The notes under the pieces were generated by a model, which saw only the letters and a list, made by a program, of their open reading frames with translations, was not told the DNA's origin and searched no databases. Of a stretch of DNA of 64,000 nt, positions 37,501 through 48,564 are shown in pieces. How positions within the stretch are numbered: the stretch's first letter is position 1; each line of letters opens with the position of its first letter. This DNA is from Pseudisothecium myosuroides (taxonomy: Eukaryota; Streptophyta; Bryopsida; Hypnales; Lembophyllaceae), in assembly GCA_951799445.1 (NCBI GenBank), contig OX637294.1, positions 25,135,452 through 25,199,451 on the forward strand, given 5' to 3'. A program made the translations under genes and the position numbers.

Positions 37501-38588
37501 TTCTACTTCGCAGGGCAAGATACAGTGGCCAACACCACCATGTTTCTTCTGCTAATGCTGGCTATGCACCCAGAATGGCAAGAACAAGCCAGGAAGGAGA
37601 TCATGGAGGTGGTGGGAGAGGAGGAGAAGTTTGATGCTAAAATGTTGTCGCATCTCAAAGTAGTAAGCATATCTCTCTTTCTTTTAAGGAATCTGCTTCT
37701 TCTATTACTAAGGGTCATGACCAAGTACTTTTTGTCGATTAGGCTTTTTGAGAAAAACATTAGCTCAAAAAAGTGATCTTAAAATTGTAGTCTTTTAATT
37801 TTCTATGAAAATTTGTGTCCCTAGACATTTACTATTCCAAAAGTATGAATATAAGCAATTAGTGTCCATCAATGTTTCAAAAGGTGAGTGAACTTCACTG
37901 GAATTGCATCATCAAGAGTCCGGTTTTGGTTTTAGGTGAAGATGTAGAGCTCGGGAATGGATACAAGTTGGGAATGTGTGTTCTACTTGAGTACGGAGTT
38001 CATAAATTAGGGAGATATCATGCAAAAGTTGTGCTTGCAGGACAAAGTTTACTGACCCTAAGCCCTAGACCTTAGAACCTTTCGGTACGCACTAAACCCT
38101 GAACACTTGGAACACTTGGAACCCTTGAGATGCACTAAACCTTAAAACCCTTTGCTATGCAGGTGGGGATGATAGCAAACGAGACCATGCGAAACTTCCC
38201 CGTAGCTCCATCAATTTCACGAGTAGCAACCAAGGACATCCAGTTGAAGTCGCTCTTCATTCCCAAGGGCATCGAAATCGAATTCGCAACGACTGTGATC
38301 CACCAGGACAAGGCTTATTGGGGGGAGGACGCTGCGAGCTTCAACCCCGAGCGCTTCGCCCATGGTGTGTCAGCCGCGTGCTCGCATCCGCAGGCATTTG
38401 TGCCGTTTGGAATTGGTCCCAAGTTCTGCGTCGGCTACAACTTCGCCATGATGGAGGTGAAGATCATTGTCGCCAGGGTGCTGCGCCGGTTTAGGGTGCT
38501 GCCGTCGCCGAATTACAAGCACCACCCGACCTCAATTATGGGGACAAGGCCCAAGTTCGGCATGCCTTTGATTCTTCAAGCGCTGTGA
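31544..38588 (+). CDS. Cytochrome P450, clan-72-like, copy A
   Basis: Five exons: 31544-31841, 32838-33061, 33895-34151, 37278-37662 and 38163-38588. All introns are GT..AG and the model encodes 529 aa without a stop. An N-terminal anchor (WTAVAVVFLCSIAYQV) and a GPP hinge point to the ER membrane. P450 marks are: helix C WTIER (157-161), helix I AGQDT (338-342), K-helix ETMR (395-398), NPERF (449-453) and the haem loop FGIGPKFCVG with Cys477. The haem loop has Lys where Arg is usual. Exon layout and the KYFLYWFG...RLVVRDPE region resemble clan 72 of land plants, whose members oxidise hormones and terpenoids. The substrate here is unknown. One residue shorter than copy B because of an in-frame codon loss (ESFARILG against ESFATRILG). 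Intron 3 (3.1 kb) holds MITEs. Confidence 0.88.
34412..35066. mobile_element. Insertion in intron 3 of P450 copy A, possible MITE
   Basis: This roughly 650-bp block is absent from the matching place in copy B (after CCCAAGTAGC, about 44250). Its ends carry short inverted motifs (ACTATAGTACCTTTTT, AAAAGGTACTACAATAT). The target duplication could not be fixed. Confidence 0.45.
35806..36536. mobile_element. PIF/Harbinger-like MITE in intron 3 of P450 copy A
   Basis: The termini GGGTGATTGCACGAAACAC and GTGTTTCATGCAATCACCC are inverted repeats with one mismatch in 19. They are flanked by CTAA on both sides (35802-35805, 36537-36540). Copy B has the unoccupied site CATCCTAAGCAATTACC at 44744-44760, with a single CTAA. 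The interior is related to 24055-24640. Confidence 0.85.
36932..36960 (+). pseudogene. Decayed duplicate of the exon 4 acceptor, P450 copy A
   Basis: CCCTCTATTTGTGCAG then ACAGACTTTGACAAAG closely matches the true exon 4 start (CCCTCCATTTGTGCAG then ACACATTCCGACAAAG, 37262-37293). It ends a degenerate repeat of about 300 bp that occurs three times in the intron. It is a relic and possible decoy splice acceptor. Confidence 0.55.
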
Positions 38589-38780
38589 GGTGGACGATTT
38601 CTTGGTCCTGTGAATGAAGAGCCTTTGCATCGACCCTAACTAAGCTTAAACTCTGAATTTCTTTTTCTGAATTACAAACAGAGCGATTTAGGGTGATGTT
38701 TCTTTGATGAATCTTTCAGTGTTCATTAACGACAACTTTATGATCCTCCCTTTATGATCGTTTTGATGAAACCGAGATAA

Positions 38781-38786
38781 AATAAA
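38781..38786 (+). terminator. Candidate poly(A) signal, P450 copy A
   Basis: AATAAA about 195 bp after the stop, inside a block (GAAACCGAGATAAAATAAAT) that is kept in copy B. Confidence 0.45.
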
Positions 38787-39393
38787 TATTTGTACAAAGA
38801 TTATCGCAAAAGCATGTGAAAATTCAAAAGGCATTGATTGACTGAGGACGTTTTATTAGGTTGACAATACTCAGGAAGCAAGCTAGTCGAAAAGTGACAG
38901 GTATTGTACTTGTGGACTGAGCCTCCAGTAGTGTAGTTGCAGGTTTTATATAGTGACCAATTTTCAAATATGACAATGGGAGTTTTCCAACCTTGCTACC
39001 GGTATTCATATGATGCAATTTTTAGGATTTTAAACCAAATTGAATGTAAGACAATTCTCCTTCCTCAAAGGATTAGTCGCTTATAGCCTTCTTCTGCAAG
39101 TCAGCATTCGGACCTCCTAAAGGTTTGAGAACGTAAACTAGTCATATTCACTGCATTGGCAGAAGATCAAGAAATTGGTCCCCATGATAAAAATTTCAAT
39201 GCAAGAAGAAACTAACGCAGTTTTAAGTTACCCAACTAAAACCTCAAATTTTCTAAACCAAGATGAACTTCAACTCTGTACTTGTCATAGATTTGGAGCT
39301 CTGATCTATATTGACATCACATTTTTGGCGCTTTGAAATTTGAAACAAATGGAAGTAGTTTTGAACTCCCACCCTAAACTTCTGACACTTTAG

Positions 39394-40291
39394 AATAGGA
39401 GTTGTGGTTGCATTTGTTCTTCGGACTTGTCATTATATCCCCAACTGTTTGCTTTGATGTGGAAGATTGTGGAGGGTTTGATGTTCAAACGTTGTTGCAA
39501 ATTCTAGAAGGGTGGGCTACTTTCAAATTCACATCGGCATGCACACAAGTCGTTACACTCCTCACTATAGCTTCACCGTATCCTTCGTTCAGTTCGTTGT
39601 ATTCCTTTGAGAGTTGAGTTTCCATAAGCGGTCGGAGATTTGGATTTTTGTGAGCATTTTAGGTTTTGTGTGCGATCGGGGATTTGGGGGTTGAAATCGG
39701 GGATTTGGGTCCTGTTTGTGATCGGGGATGCAGGGCTTTGGAGCTCGCAATGGTTTTTTGAACAGGGATTAGGGATTTGGGATTCGAGATAGGGGGTTTT
39801 AGGGTTCCGATGGCTGATGACCCATCCTCCTGCGCCTATCAACATTGGATTTGCAAAAGTGGCAAAGGTCAACCATGATATTTTGCGGTCAGAGAGACGC
39901 AAGAGGAAATTGGAACGATTGAGAAGAGAGGCGAAGGTGGTTGATTAGAAGCCGCTAGCAAAGAAGAATGCACTGAAAGAAGAGGGCCAAAAGAGAGCTC
40001 GAAATGCAAGGACAATGCAATTTTATTTCAGTTTCAGCTGCACCTCCTTGAATTGCAGGGCGCTGCAATGCGTGGCAAGGGGGATGGATAACTTTGGCGA
40101 AGTGGGAGGTGTGGTCGCTAGATCTTGAATTGTTTTATCTCCTGATACTAAGTTTCTTGGCTCTCAATTGATTGATACCAGAGTTTTACTCTCCTACCTC
40201 GCCATTGTCCATGTTTCGGACGATAATTAAGCATTTGTTTATTTTAAGGATGATAGAAAATTCCAAAATCCAAAGGATGATCAATTCCAGA
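39394..40291. other. Spacer between the P450 duplication units
   Basis: Not part of either unit. It holds a leader-like stretch with repeated ATCGGGGATTTGGG motifs (39670-39800) followed by the short basic frame described separately. The rest is not recognised. Confidence 0.5.
39817..39948 (+). pseudogene. Possible gene fragment encoding a short basic peptide
   Basis: A 43-codon frame starts MTHPPAPINIGFAKVAKV and runs through a strongly basic helix (ILRSERRKRKLERLRREAK) to TAG at 39946-39948. The same frame continues after the stop with KPLAKKNALKEEGQKRARNA. It sits after a plant-leader-like sequence (TTTTAGGGTTCCGATGG). It looks like a 5' gene piece broken by a stop; family unknown. Confidence 0.3.
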
Positions 40292-40591
40292 GTGACTGAT
40301 CGTTGATCTCCACTTTACCCGTGTACGAATTCCAGCGTTCAGCGCCAATCGAATCCTGCATTACAAATGCCAACATAGGCGAAGCCCTGATCATTCACGC
40401 CGCAGACTGCAATCACATTGAATCATTGATCACTACAGTAAGAAATTTGCTAAATATAGATCCCCGGAATAGCATCTTCTTCAGGAATTCCTCAGGTCAG
40501 AGGCTGTCGTCAGCAGTTTGAGACGTAAAAGTGAACCATTAATCCTTTTCTTATAGTCTTATACTCCTAAATTTTTTGTTCCATTTTATTG

Positions 40592-41183
40592 TGAATGTGT
40601 TGAGCCTTCACACATATCAAACTAACGAAATCCATGTTGTGAAATGGACCTTGCCATCCGAATTCCCATCTTCTTTGGGTAGCTCCCATCTTGAAGCGCG
40701 AGCAGCGCACGAAAGAGTCTTGCGAGCTATGGCGCAGCTTGTGTCCACCGCGTTCCATACCCTTTCTTTAATACAATTGCCTTGACAAACACTCATCAGA
40801 CTATCCAAATCGCAAGGTGTGAAAGTGAATTCTAGAGCCACGGGGATCTACCGATCCTTGCTAGGTCAATCTTCTGCGTGTGACTCCCATCTTCAAGCTT
40901 CATCACGAAGGGTGTGCACCGCAGGAGGTAGCGAGCTACTGCACCTCCTTCAGTAACCATTATTCCTCTTTCTTTTAAAGAATTTTGTTGCTTTTGATTG
41001 GGAGTGGGTTGACTTGACAATTATATTTCAAATCATCCAAATCACTTGTTGTGAAAATGCAATCTAAATGAGCTTGCTAGCCGAACTTCCATCTTCTTTG
41101 GCCTGGGTGGCTCCCATCTTGAAGGAAGTGCACCGCAGGAGGTAGTCTAGCGAGCGATGGCGCGTTTTGTGTCCGTGGAGGTA
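40592..41183 (+). repeat. Three decayed promoter/first-codon repeats (unit B)
   Basis: Same arrangement as in unit A. Here the first copy keeps its ATG, so an 18-codon frame (MAQLVSTAFHTLSLIQLP, 40729-40785) precedes the real start at 41157. If the transcript begins upstream of it, this would be an upstream open reading frame present in B but lost in A (CTG). Confidence 0.6.
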
Positions 41184-44100
41184 TGGACCGCCGTGGCGGT
41201 GGTGTTCTTGTGCTCCGTCGCGTACCAGGTGGTGACGAAGCTGTTGTGGAAAGGGCTGTGGACGCCACTGCGGTTGGGGAGGATCATGAGGAAGCAAGGC
41301 GTGCAAGGGCCGCCGTTCCGGTTCCTGTTTGGTCAGCTGAGGGAATCCATAGCGTACCGGGACTCGTTTCCTGAGGTGGTGCCGCTTGATAGCTATGCGG
41401 ATCTCTCGCCGACTGTCACGCCGACGTTCGCCCTCTTCTTTCCGAAATTCCCAGGTTGGGACTCATCCTTGGAGCAATCGAATGGAGCTGGACTCAAGTT
41501 GTTCTTCTTTGGGTCTGAATATGTGGGTTTCGTGGGTGGTTGATTCGGCAAGAATATTTGCTTAGTGTCTGGTTATAGTGAAGTTTGTGAACGAAAGGGT
41601 GGAAATCTAGGGTCTGACTGATAGAGTGCTGATAAGATGTGTGAAACCTCCAAGAGGGGGAATTAAATTGGTTGAGAATCCGATGGACAAAAGAGTCCGG
41701 CTTTCACTCGCTTATTGACTAGTTTCTTTTTTTTCTTTTTTTTTGAAAACAAATGGAAATCCATTGCGAAACAAAAGAAGCACAACAGCCAAGCCAAAAG
41801 GCTGACTTATTGACTAGTTTCGTTTGAGTTGATGAATTAATTCTCCAGGGTCTTACTGTACTGGAAGAGTGAATCCTTAAAGGGTGGGAATTACATTGGT
41901 TGAGAAGCTCACAAGAGATTCCTGCATTCAGTCACTTACTGTCTGACTTTCGTTGAAGTTTGTGAACCAATTACCCAGGGTCTTTCACAGAGTGTTGACA
42001 AGTTGTGTGAAATCTGAAACCGAGTAGGGCGGAAATAAAACTGGTTGAAAAGCTTACAAAATAATGCTGAAATCATGGTTAGAGGGAAAGGAATGCTGTT
42101 TTCAACTGCTGATTTAAGAAACCTAGGTTTTTTTTTATCAGCGATTGAGGAGAGAAATAGTTGACAAGCTTTTGTCGGTAGCATCAACTAGACTTTCAAA
42201 TAGTCGATTTACTAACGATCTCCACAGATTTGTTGAAGTTTTGTGAACAGTTTCCAGGGTTGTCCACAAAGAGTGTCGATAAGGTGTGTGAAACCTGAAT
42301 GGATGGAAATAAAATTGGTTCGAAAGAGTACAGAGGAGTCCTAGTTTGACAGTGGAGGGAGAAGAAGATTGTGTTTAACTAATGATTTACGAAACCTACG
42401 GTCTTTTCTAATCAACGATTAATTAAAGAGAGAAATAGTTGACAAGCTCCTGCCGTAACTCCTCAAAGAGTCCACTGAATTTAGGCTGATTAATGATGTG
42501 TGAAGCCCTCGATTGACGCGTTCCTCAAATATCGTCAGGCGTGAAGTACTTCCTCTACTGGTTCGGAACAAGGACTCGGCTTGTAGTGCGAGATCCGGAG
42601 ATTGCGAAGGAAGTGTTTATCACCAACCACGCGTCCTTGGGAAGGTTCCTTGACGAAAGCTTCGCCACTCGCATCCTTGGGAAAGGGTTGCTGCTACTCG
42701 TGGGGGAGAAATGGACCATAGAGAGGCGCACAATCACCCCGTTTTTCCATCAGGACGCTCTCAAGGTACGCACAGCTAACCCTAAACTTCAAAAGATTAG
42801 AATCACGCAATTTCGGACGCTCTCATGGTACGCACAGTTAACCCTGAACCACAAAAGCTTAGAGTCACTCAATTCCGGAAGCTTGCCATAAACTGGCTGG
42901 CTATGGCGGCTGTCTAAATTGTGGCTATGGCTACTCTTAATCCTCTTTTCAATCTTAACGCCTGAGGCCCCATGTTATCCACTATGACACTGTTTGAATG
43001 TGTGCAAGCGTGCTTCAGTCCACGATAGTCAATTTAGGATAAGTATGACTTCAATAAAAATTACTCTTGAAAATCTCCAGAAACTGTATTGTACTTACAA
43101 GAGAACAAACACATGAGGTATGAGCACCACCATAATCCCCACTGCCCACATTGCGGCACTTGCATTTGGATCAAAGACCGACACTAAAACCTCGATGTTG
43201 ATGACAGAAGAGGATCACAATGAGAACGTGAGAGAGACTAGGATAGCCTAGTGTGGATTTTTGTTACTCATACAAATAATACGTCGAAATTTCATAACTT
43301 ATGCAGACGCTGTCCAACTAATGCATCCTTAGGTATATTGAAATCCTCTTTCACTTACCAAGAAGATCCATATAAATAATTTTTGTTTAATAGTAGTAAG
43401 TACACTCAATTGCTATTTAATGTCTACTATATGTGCACTTACCTTGATGCAGAATTTACCAGAATTGTCAGTCTCAACAGAGTTCTTGACACAAAGCCTC
43501 GAAATACACAAAATGAGAGTAAGAAACAAAAAAACCATGAGTGGCAGATGAGTAGGCCTTGATGCAGAATTTACCAAAATTGTCAGTCTCAACAGAGTTC
43601 TTGACACAAAGCCTCGAAATACACAAAATGAGAGTAGGAAACCAAAAAAACCATGAGTGGCAGATGAGTAGGATATTCTGAAATGTAATGTCTGAGAAGG
43701 TCACAATAAGCAAGAGATTTGAGTGTACGTTTGCAGGGCATGGTGGCGGCTATGGTGGAAGGGTCAGCAACAGAGATTCACAAGTGGGAGCAGATGGTAG
43801 CGCAAGCAGGAGGCTCGGCAGAAATCGATGTGGAGCCCGATGTGCGTAAGCTTTTGGGACGCGTGTTGTCACTAACGGCATTTGGTGGGGAGTATGAGAC
43901 GGGCGTGCAGGTGTACGAGATGCAAACGGAGCTAGCAGCGAAGTTCTTCGGCTTGTTCAAAGAACTAGGGTTTTGGCTCATTCCGCACTACAGGTACACA
44001 TAATGGACAATGAATCTTTGGCAGACTTCATGCAAATTGTATGTACTTGAAGCGAGAGTTCTTTGGTATGATTCTGCAGAAGAGTGCATGTTTAAATTTT

Positions 44101-46759
44101 GTTCTATTCTTCAAGAGATATCTCATTCCGCTTGTGGAGTCTAATAGCTCTAAGTCTCCAACTGAAGTACAACATTAACCACCACCACATAATGGTCTTC
44201 ACGTGCACTCCCTAATTGGTTCTTCCACAGTTGCCTCTAACCCAAGTAGCATAGGGATTGTCTTCGTTTTTGCTGGTTCTTATTGGCAATTTAAAGAAAT
44301 TCAAGACCATTTAGCATGTACTCTTTTGGAAACATGATGTGTGAGTAATTGTGGGATTGTAGACAAGCGTGAATTAAGTCCATTGGGGTTAGTTATGCTA
44401 GTTATGCTCATAAATATAGTATGAGTTCTCTAAGTGTTGAATATCTGTATTACCAAAATTGACCCTTGGCTCCCATATATATGAATGTGTCCATTTTGGC
44501 AGTTATCAGTAGCAGTTAGTTATTTAACAATGTTGCAATTAAAGAAAAGGTTGAGTAAGTTTTACACATTACGTTTGTGGCATCTTTAGGGAATTATTTG
44601 CGGTTGTGGGGATGTTGTCTATCAAAGTAGGGAAGTTGGTAAGCCATTTTTCTTGGTTACTTGATCATGCGAATCGTTCTAGAGTAATTTCAGTTCAATG
44701 TACACAAATTTGAATTCATATAGTCAAAATATAGATGGTCTACCATCCTAAGCAATTACCAAAGGATTACTTATATATGATGAATCTATGCCATAAGAAG
44801 AGTCAGTGAAGAATGTGAGTGCAAATTGTGTCCAAATTCAAAATTTGCATCTTTGGGTGAACTTTGAGTTTTTGGTGACACTAGCTATTTAAATGGCAGA
44901 GTAGGGGTGAGCCATTTTCCTTTACAAACCCTTCCTTAATGAGGTGGGATTTTGACTCAATAATTGAACATAACCTTCTTTCATAAGCTCTTCAATCAAT
45001 TTTCCTTCATTTTGTCCTTTGGATTTCCTCACAATATATCAACACTCTTTGTAGAAGGTAGGTAATTTGGTCTATAAAAACTTCAACTACACAAGATAAA
45101 AAACCCTCTATTTGTGTAGATACACTCTAACGAAAAACCACAAGCATATGATGGGTCTTGTTGGCAATTGAGAGAAGATAACTTGATGTTTTGGTGATGG
45201 TGTATGTCTAATTGGTTGAGTTGGTGAACTATTTTTGATCAAAATCCTTTCTTGATTTGGTGGGATTTTGAATCAATAAGTAAAAACATCGTTCTTTCAC
45301 AGGCTCTCTAATCAATTTTTCTTTATTTTTTGCCTTTGAGATTCACTTACAATATATTAGCCCTCTTAGTAAAAGATAGGCAATTCAAAAAACATCCACT
45401 CCACTTGGCAAAAAGGGAGCTATTCTAGTTTGAATAGTTTTGAATATTCCATCCATTTGTGTAGACGCATTCCAACAAAGAAACACAAGCATATGCACCG
45501 CATGATGAACCAACTCGACACTCTCCTCTACGACATGATCACCAGGCGGCAAGAAGCCATGCGCAATGGGGAAGCAAGTTCCTACGGAGAGGATTTGTTG
45601 GGGTGCATGCTCGCAGCAGCAAGTGATGGATGGCAAGAAAGCATTGTGGAATTTAACCTCGCCTCGGTGATGAACAACTGCAAGCTCTTCTACTTTGCAG
45701 GGCAAGACACGGTGGCTACCACCACCATGTTCTTGCTGCTCATGTTGGCCGTGCATCCGGAGTGGCAAGAACGGGCCAGGAAGGAGATCATAGAGGTGGT
45801 GGGGGAGGAGGAGAAGTTGGATGCTAAAGTTTTGTCACATCTCAAAGTGGTAAGCACGTCTCCGTTTCCTTTGCTTCTTTGTTACTAAGGGTCATGCCCG
45901 AGAAGTTTGTATTGATTAGGCTTTGGGGAAAAATCTCAATGCAAAGAAATGATCTTGAAATTGTTTTTTTTTAATTTTCTATGAAAATTTGAAAGAAAAG
46001 GTTTGTTAGTAGCCTCCTATATGTGTCCCTAGACATGTACTATTCAAAAAGTATGAATATAAGTGATTAGAGTCCATCAATGTCTCAAAAGGTGAGTGAA
46101 CTTCATTGGAATTGCATCATGAAGAGGCTGGTTTTGGTTTTGGGTGAAGATATAGGGCTCAAGAATGGGAAATGTGTGTTCTACTTTAGTACAAATTTCA
46201 TAAATTAGGGGAGATATCTTATAAGACTCGTGCTTGCACAAGTCACAGACCCTAAAATCCCTTGGGTATGCACAAAATCCTAAACACTTGGAACACTTGG
46301 GATGCACTAAACCCTAATCCCTTGGCTGTGCAGGTGGGGATGATAGCAAACGAGACCATGCGAATCATTCCCGTATTGCCAGCAATTTCACGAGTAGCAA
46401 CCAAGGACATCCAGTTGAAGTCGCTCTTCATTCCCAAAGGCATCACCATCGAGTTCGCAGCCAGTGTGGTCCAACAGGACAAGGCTTATTGGGGGGAGGA
46501 CGCTGCGAGCTTCAACCCGGAGCGCTTCGCCCATGGCGTGTCAGCCGCGTGCTCGCACCCGCAGGCGTTTGTGCCGTTCGGACTGGGCCCCAAGTTCTGC
46601 GTCGGCAACAACTTCGCCATGATGGAGGTGAAGATCATTGTGGCCAAGGTGCTGCGCCGGTTTAGGGTGCTACCGTCGCCGAATTACAAGCACCACCCGA
46701 CCATGGTTATGGTGACAAGGCCCAAGTTTGGCATGCCTCTCATTCTCCAAGCGCTGTAA
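41157..46759 (+). CDS. Cytochrome P450, clan-72-like, copy B
   Basis: Five exons: 41157-41454, 42539-42765, 43737-43993, 45465-45849 and 46334-46759. The model encodes 530 aa with the same intron positions and phases as copy A. Motifs are: WTIER in helix C, AGQDT in helix I, ETMR in the K-helix, NPERF, and haem loop FGLGPKFCVG with Cys478, again with Lys for the usual Arg. The N-terminal anchor and GPP hinge are as in A. Differences from A are mostly substitutions, and the reading frame is intact, so both copies look functional. Private changes in introns: a 79-bp retro-insertion (intron 1), a duplicated 5' splice-site segment and a 115-bp tandem repeat (intron 2), and no Harbinger element in intron 3 (1.5 kb). 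Substrate unknown. Confidence 0.88.
41727..41805 (-). mobile_element. 79-bp retro-insertion with poly(A) tail in intron 1 of copy B
   Basis: On the plus strand it starts with a T-rich run (TTTTTTTTCTTTTTTTTT) and is bounded by the 16-bp direct repeat CTTATTGACTAGTTTC (41711-41726, 41806-41821). Copy A has this sequence once and no insert. That is the structure of a 5'-truncated LINE or a SINE in minus orientation. The tail-proximal phrase CAATGGATTTCCATTTG (minus strand) is reminiscent of plant LINE 3' ends. Confidence 0.75.
42754..42878 (+). repeat. 62-bp tandem duplication over the exon 2 donor of copy B
   Basis: GACGCTCTCAAGGTACGCAC (from 42754) recurs as GACGCTCTCATGGTACGCAC (from 42816), followed by matching intron sequence. 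The first donor keeps the frame; the second would shift it because 62 is not a multiple of three. Copy A has one copy only. Confidence 0.75.
43442..43671 (+). repeat. 115-bp tandem duplication in intron 2 of copy B
   Basis: CCTTGATGCAGAATTTACC starts at 43442 and again at 43557. The two units are nearly the same to the end (CATGAGTGGCAGATGAGTAGG). Copy A has one unit. Confidence 0.8.
45120..45160 (+). pseudogene. Decayed duplicate of the exon 4 acceptor, P450 copy B
   Basis: CTATTTGTGTAG then ATACACTCTAACGAAAAACC resembles the real exon 4 start (CCATTTGTGTAG then ACGCATTCCAACAAAGAAAC, 45453-45484). It is the counterpart of the relic at 36932 in copy A, so the duplication predates the gene duplication. 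Confidence 0.5.
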
Positions 46760-46896
46760 GGTGGACGATTTCTTGGTCTTGTGAATGAAGAGCCTTTGCA
46801 TCGACTGAAGCGACCCAAAACCCTAGCCCTAAACTCTGAATTTCTTTCAGGGTGATGATTCTTTTATGAATCTTTTATTGTTCATTCAACAACAAC

Positions 46897-46966
46897 TTTA
46901 TGATCCTGCCTTTATGATCCTCCCCCTTTATGATCCTGCCTTTATGATCCTCCCCCTTTATGATCG
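46897..46966 (+). repeat. Minisatellite in the 3' flank of P450 copy B
   Basis: A unit of about 30 bp, TTTATGATCCTGCC followed by TTTATGATCCTCCCCC, is repeated about twice. In copy A the same place has a single short form. Confidence 0.7.
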
Positions 46967-46986
46967 TTTCGATGAAACCGAGATAA

Positions 46987-46992
46987 AATAAA
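46987..46992 (+). terminator. Candidate poly(A) signal, P450 copy B
   Basis: AATAAA about 230 bp after the stop, in the block shared with copy A. Confidence 0.45.
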
Positions 46993-47502
46993 TATTTGTA
47001 CAGAGATTATCACAAAAGCATGTGAAAATTCAAAATAAGAATTGGACATTAACTGACCGAGGGAGTTTTATTAGGTTGACAATACTCAGAAAGCGAGCCA
47101 GTGGAAAAGTGACAGGTATTGTACTTGTAGAGCCTCCAGTAAGTTAGTATAGTTGCAGGTTTTTTCTAGTGACAAAATTTTAAAAATATGACAATGGGAG
47201 TTTTCCAACCTTGCTACCGGTATTCGTATGTACGCGATGTTTAGGATTTAAACCAACGTAAATTGGTCACATTCACAGCATTGGCAGAATATCATGAAAT
47301 TGGACCCCCCATGATAAAGCTTTGAACGCAAGAAGAAACTACCGAAGTTTTAAGTTGCCCACCCAGTACCTAGATGAACCTCAACTCTATACTCCTCATA
47401 GATTTGGAGCTCTGACCTGTATTGACATCACATTTTTGATGCTTTGAATTTTGAAACAAATGGAAGTAGTTTTGAACACCCGCCCTCAACTTCTTTGACA
47501 CG

Positions 47503-48564
47503 CTCCAATTCGACGAATTAGAAACTGAGTAGAAATGCAGTTCGTTCCTTGAGATCCTGATTGGAACACTTCGTCCATGGTGTGGAAGGAAGCTTAATTT
47601 GCTGCAACTTTCGTCAAAACGTTGCAATGTCCGCTAACAATTACATCCACCCCCCGAGTAATAATGCTCTCATGATTACACTAGAAGTGGAAAGTCGTCA
47701 GAGATGCAAATGTCAGAAACATTTGAATCGTTAATCCACCACATTGGGGTAGGAGCCAGATCTTTTGGGATCCAGCTTTTATCAGGACACATGTGGATTT
47801 CTTTTTTAATTCAATCTGGAAGGCTGCAGATCACATTTAGGGATAGCAGACAAAGATTCAAAGAGTACTGGCGTGTTTGATAAGGACATTCCATTCAAAT
47901 ATCAGTGAAGACTAAATGAATATAGACACTATACCCAGTCAAGCAAACACCGTATGCAAAAGTGAATCAATATACGGTCACTAACTGATCCTCGCTGGGG
48001 AATGGATTTCGAACTATCGTTGGCAATCCAACTTCAAATTGGAGATTTCATTAAAGATAGAGGCAGGGACATTTTGATCATCTCCTGCACAAGTTACAGC
48101 TGGGGAAAAAACTCGACCCATGTGCAGGGGGTACAGAGTTCGCAGCTCCTCCTGTCACGCTAAATCCGCAGTACTACTAGTTCAACTCTCCATGGCTCAC
48201 CAGTACTTAAAGAGTGAATAAAATTTGGGTTTCTACCAGGAAGCAAAACGTATGGAACCCTAGTCTTTGTACAAAATTTACCTGAAACAGATTTCGCTGT
48301 TCCTTAAACCCTAACCACATCCAAAATCAGAGTGCCTCATACCGTTGTATGCCCCATAGACCAACACGAACAGCAGCCTGTTACAGGTAGTTAAACCAGC
48401 GCTACCCTTGAAACCATGTTCTCTTGAATTCCAGTCATTCTGGCCATTCTCTTGCAAACTAAGGACCAAACAAGCTTATGTGAAACAACAAAAATTGGAC
48501 CTAAGACAGCAAGTGCAACCTTCGAAACCACAAGCACAGCTATGGCTAGCACCGGAGCAAGCTC
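47503..48564. other. Intergenic DNA between P450 copy B and the minus-strand gene
   Basis: No extended frame or element recognised. Its last part should hold the 3' UTR of the minus-strand gene. Confidence 0.5.

Larger units (their letters stand above)
30706..39393 (+). repeat. Segmental tandem duplication, unit A
   Basis: Aligns with unit B at 40292-47502 from GTGACTGATCG through the P450 gene to a shared 3' flank (TTGGAGCTCTGATCTATATT here, a close match in unit B). Unit A is longer, mainly because intron 3 has gained insertions. The spacer between the units is about 900 bp. Confidence 0.85.
40292..47502 (+). repeat. Segmental tandem duplication, unit B
   Basis: Matches unit A (30706-39393) in the same orientation across promoter, five exons, introns and 3' flank. 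Offset at the start is about 9.6 kb. Confidence 0.85.
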
